Source: Streptomyces fructofermentans (lineage in GTDB: Bacteria > Actinomycetota > Actinomycetes > Streptomycetales > Streptomycetaceae). From it: 64,000 bases of DNA. The position numbers were made by a program, and so were the translations under genes. Location of the stretch: positions 71,637-135,636 of the forward strand of contig NZ_BMWD01000016.1 in NCBI RefSeq assembly GCF_014651055.1, in the 5' to 3' direction. A model generated the notes under the pieces. It saw only the letters and a program-made list of their open reading frames with translations. It made no database searches and was not told where the DNA came from. Positions 61,713 to 64,000 of the stretch are shown here, piece by piece; position 1 is the first letter of the stretch; each line of letters starts with the position of its first letter.

Positions 61713-62306
61713 ATGGAAGCATTCACCACGCACACCGGCCGGGCCGTCCCGCTGCGCCGCAGCAACGTCGACACCGACCAGATCATCCCCGCCCACTGGC
61801 TCAAGAAGGTGACCAGGGACGGTTTCGAGGACGGGCTGTTCGAGGCCTGGCGCAAGGACCCGTCGTTCATCCTCAACCAGCCCGAGCGCGAGGGCGCCAC
61901 GGTCCTGGTGGCTGGCCCCGACTTCGGTACGGGCTCCTCCCGCGAGCACGCCGTGTGGGCGCTGCAGAACTACGGCTTCAAGGCCGTCGTCTCGTCCCGC
62001 TTCGCCGACATCTTCCGCGGCAACTCGCTCAAGAACGGCCTGCTCACGGTGGTTCTGGAGCAGAAGATCGTGGACGCGCTGCAGGAACTCGCGGAGCGGG
62101 ATCCGCAGGCCGAGATCACGGTCGACCTGGAGGCGCGCGAGGTGCGCGCCGAGGGCATCACGGCGGCCTTCGAGCTCGACGAGAACGCCCGCTGGCGGCT
62201 GCTGAACGGGCTGGACGACATCTCCATCACCCTGCAGAACGAGGCGGACATCACCGCGTACGAGGCCAAGCGGCCCTCGCACAAGCCGCGGACCGTCCAG
62301 GTCTGA
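61713..62306 (+). CDS. leuD: 3-isopropylmalate dehydratase small subunit
   Basis: A 197-residue swivel subunit. Motifs: GRAVPLRRSNVDTDQIIPAH, VAGPDFGTGSSREHAVWALQ, GFKAVVSSRFADIFRGN, NGLLTVVL. The complete pair LeuC-LeuD is needed for activity. The start follows leuC by five bases with GAGAG overlapping the leuC stop, so translation is coupled. Confidence 0.97.
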   Translation: MEAFTTHTGRAVPLRRSNVDTDQIIPAHWLKKVTRDGFEDGLFEAWRKDPSFILNQPEREGATVLVAGPDFGTGSSREHAVWALQNYGFKAVVSSRFADIFRGNSLKNGLLTVVLEQKIVDALQELAERDPQAEITVDLEAREVRAEGITAAFELDENARWRLLNGLDDISITLQNEADITAYEAKRPSHKPRTVQV

Positions 62307-62388
62307 CCTCCCCGGCGACCGCGGACTGCGCCGGTCCCGGCCGGAACGGCCCTCCGCGCGGCTGATCCCAGCCGCCGCAACAGGCCTC

Positions 62389-62420
62389 TGTACCCCCAAT
62401 CGTGGACGGTTGGGGGTACA
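62389..62420 (+). terminator. Terminator after leuCD
   Basis: TGTACCCCCAA (62389-62399) pairs with TTGGGGGTACA (62410-62420), 10-base loop. The remainder of the 302-base gap up to 62608 shows no gene. Confidence 0.8.
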
Positions 62421-62608
62421 TCTGTGTCCGGCTCCGAAAGGGGTGTTCCGGCCCCTTTGTTTGGCTTCAACTGCCCTTGTTTCAACGGTGCTTGGTGGGG
62501 TAGCCGAGCGGAGGCGGAGCCTGGCGGGCAGGTGCGCAGGAGGCCCTGGGGAGGCGGTAGTTACCCCCTGCGCAGGCGACAACTCGCCCCAGATGGCACA
62601 ATCTGTGC

Positions 62609-62839
62609 ATGGAACACGACGGCCAACTCGAGCTCTATGCGGCGGTCGCGTCCCAACTCAAGGAAGCGCACACAACAGTGCGCGCACTGCAAGTCCCGGA
62701 GGGCGTACGGATGGCGCTGACCCGGAAGCTGCTGGTCATTACGGCCGCGGCCAAACACGATCTCGCCGACGCGACAAGGCGGCTGGAGCGGTTCACGACG
62801 GACCTCGACGAGGGCCGATTCCCCGAAGAGGAACGCTGA
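62609..62839 (+). CDS. Small helical conserved protein
   Basis: A 76-residue protein, MEHDGQLELYAAVASQLKEA..., almost entirely helical with amphipathic runs (LYAAVASQLKEAHTTVRALQ, VRMALTRKLLVITAAAKHDL, ADATRRLERFTTDLDEGRFP). The C-terminus is acidic. It has no known motif. Its steady position between leuD and hupS in Streptomyces (from memory) suggests a conserved role, but none is known. Confidence 0.7.
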   Translation: MEHDGQLELYAAVASQLKEAHTTVRALQVPEGVRMALTRKLLVITAAAKHDLADATRRLERFTTDLDEGRFPEEER

Positions 62840-62897
62840 GGGACTTCCCCGCAGCCCGAGTTCGTTGCGGCACAAGGGTGATTAGCCCGTTTCGTGT

Positions 62898-62926
62898 TTG
62901 ATTTGCGGTATATATCTGCCTAACGT
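62898..62926 (+). promoter_or_regulatory. Promoter of hupS
   Basis: TTGATT (62898-62903), 17-base spacer, TAACGT (62921-62926), in a clearly AT-rich stretch with TATATATC inside the spacer. It ends about 50 bases before the hupS start. Confidence 0.55.
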
Positions 62927-62977
62927 GCGAAAAAGCTTGAACACTTTCGTTCTGGCAATGTCTCCGAAGGGGAAGAC

Positions 62978-63625
62978 GTGAACAAGGCGCAGCTCGTAGA
63001 AGCGATTGCCGACAAGGTCGGCGGGCGTCAGCAGGCCGCGGACGCGGTCGACGCCGTACTGGACGCGATCGTCCGTGCAGTTGTCGGCGGTGACCGGGTC
63101 TCGGTCACCGGCTTCGGCTCCTTCGAGAAGGTGGACCGTCCGGCCCGCTACGCCCGCAACCCGCAGACCGGCGAGCGCGTTCGGGTCAAGAAGACCTCCG
63201 TGCCCCGCTTCCGCGCGGGCCAGGGCTTCAAGGACCTGGTGAGCGGCTCGAAGAAGCTCCCCAAGAACGACGTCGCGGTCAAGAAGGCGCCCAAGGGCAG
63301 CCTCTCCGGCGGCGCCTCCGCCACGGTCAAGAAGGCCGCGGCCAAGAAGGCCACGACCGCCAAGAAGGCGGCGGCGAAGCGCACCACGGCCGCCGCGAAG
63401 AAGACCACGGCCGCCGCCAAGAAGACGACGGCGAAGCGCACCACCGCCACCGCCAAGAAGACGACGGCGAAGAAGACCGCGGCCACCGCGAAGAAGACCA
63501 CGGCCACGGCCAAGAAGACGACGGCCAAGAAGGCCCCGGCGCAGAAGGCCGCCGCCAAGAAGGCGCCGGCCAAGAAGTCGGCCGCTCGCAAGACCACCGC
63601 CAAGAAGGCCACCGCCCGTCGGTAG
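62978..63625 (+). CDS. hupS: HU-family nucleoid protein with lysine-rich tail (HupS)
   Basis: A 215-residue DNA-binding protein. Residues 1-95 are a complete HU fold (NKAQLVEAIADKVGGRQQAA, VSVTGFGSFEKVDRPARYAR, NPQTGERVRVKKTSVPRFRA with the DNA-intercalating NPxTG). Residues 105-215 are histone-H1-like repeats of KKATTAKK / KKTTA. In Streptomyces this two-part HU acts in spores to compact the chromosome (established). GTG start with AAGGGGAAG before it. The tail DNA is a set of imperfect 15-base repeats, prone to length change. Confidence 0.95.
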   Translation: MNKAQLVEAIADKVGGRQQAADAVDAVLDAIVRAVVGGDRVSVTGFGSFEKVDRPARYARNPQTGERVRVKKTSVPRFRAGQGFKDLVSGSKKLPKNDVAVKKAPKGSLSGGASATVKKAAAKKATTAKKAAAKRTTAAAKKTTAAAKKTTAKRTTATAKKTTAKKTAATAKKTTATAKKTTAKKAPAQKAAAKKAPAKKSAARKTTAKKATARR

Positions 63626-63652
63626 GCCGAGGCCGTCGGGGTACTCACGCGC

Positions 63653-63684
63653 CGGGCCGGGCTCCCTCTGGGGAGCCCGGCCCG
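63653..63684. terminator. Bidirectional terminator after hupS
   Basis: A 14-bp perfect stem (63653-63666 with 63671-63684) and TCTG loop between convergent genes. Confidence 0.85.
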
Positions 63685-63693
63685 CGGCGTTCC

Positions 63694-63897
63694 TCAGAAC
63701 GTCTGGAGCGTCACCAGGGTGATCCGCAGTGCCGTGCCCTCGCCGTCCGTCTCGATCCTCACCCGTTGCCCCGGACGGAGCAGCCGCAGGCCGCCCCTGT
63801 CGAACGCCGGTCCGTCGAAGGGCACGGGGGTGCCGTCGTCGAGCAGCACCTGTCCGCTGCGGGTCTCGGGGTCGTACGTGTACGCGGTCGCCTGCAT
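63694..63897 (-). CDS. Small cold-shock-like (OB-fold) protein
   Basis: A 67-residue protein, MQATAYTYDPETRSGQVLLD, DGTPVPFDGPAFDRGGLRLL, RPGQRVRIETDGEGTALRIT. The pattern of five strands with SGQVLLDDGTPVPF and LLRPGQRVRIE resembles cold-shock or S1 domains, though the RNA-binding RNP motifs (KGFGF, VFVH) are not kept. So it is probably an OB-fold protein of unknown ligand. It is convergent with hupS. After its start, 63898-64000 shows no gene. Confidence 0.7.
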   Translation of the reverse strand: MQATAYTYDPETRSGQVLLDDGTPVPFDGPAFDRGGLRLLRPGQRVRIETDGEGTALRITLVTLQTF

Positions 63898-64000
63898 GCC
63901 GAAAGCGTATGCGCTCCGCTCGGGGGGTGGGGGTGGGTGGCCCTTGTCGGGGCTGTGCGGGTGTGCGGGGGTTGTTCGCGCCGTTCCCCGCGCCCCTGAG

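Overview
The window is GC-rich throughout, with third codon positions almost always G or C, frequent GTG starts, Tat and lipoprotein signals, a class I IlvC, a PucR-type regulator, an NdgR/IclR regulator, a lysine-rich-tailed HU (HupS type) and two conservons (CvnA-B-C-D). This points firmly to a Streptomyces chromosome core. From memory, the gene order (GGDEF/EAL - ilvB - ilvN - ilvC - serA - proline catabolism - leuB - ilvE - urease-like genes - cimA - accB/accE - two conservons - gltX - tRNA cluster - ndgR - leuC - leuD - hupS) matches the S. coelicolor SCO5511-SCO5557 region.

Layout. 1-6.0 kb: the 3' part of a large LuxR regulator, a small conserved protein, a lipoprotein sugar dehydrogenase, an aldo/keto reductase and a divergent 2-hydroxyacid dehydrogenase. 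6.1-9.4 kb: a ten-segment membrane PAS-GGDEF-EAL protein with an intact GGDEF but a degenerate EAL. 9.4-15.2 kb: ilvB-ilvN, ilvC and serA, with a leader-peptide attenuator before ilvB. 15.4-19.4 kb: a PucR-type regulator divergent from the two proline-catabolic enzymes. 19.8-24.2 kb: a 42-aa protein, a Tat metallophosphatase, leuB and ilvE. 24.3-30.4 kb: an accessory-looking nitrogen cluster: an NCS1 permease divergent from a fused UreA-UreB protein, a UreC-like subunit, agmatine deiminase and a TetR regulator, with two matching palindromes in the divergent promoter. 30.5-32.4 kb: citramalate synthase behind a second leader-peptide attenuator carrying tandem Ile codons. 32.6-41.8 kb: surface and secreted proteins (Gly-rich TPM-like protein, trypsin, YceI protein, LAS-peptidase-like protein, PL8 lyase) mixed with small cytosolic proteins and repeat-rich gaps. 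41.9-43.8 kb: acyl-CoA carboxylase beta (AccB) and epsilon (AccE). 44.2-54.5 kb: two tandem four-gene conservons on the minus strand. 55.1-59.3 kb: a small protein, an FAH hydrolase, gltX, an HAD phosphatase and five tRNAs (Gln-Glu-Glu-Gln-Glu). 59.4-64 kb: ndgR divergent from leuCD, a small helical protein, hupS and a cold-shock-like small protein.

How it works together. Branched-chain amino-acid synthesis dominates (ilvBN, ilvC, leuB, ilvE, cimA, leuCD, ndgR), but it is split into separate transcription units. Two of them have visible transcription attenuators and one a dedicated IclR regulator. The most interesting candidate system is the urease-like/agmatine deiminase cluster. It has no ureD/E/F/G and no N-carbamoylputrescine amidase, and the UreC flap residues are altered. 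The urease-like enzyme may therefore act on a substituted urea such as the N-carbamoylputrescine made by its neighbour. This is inference and untested.
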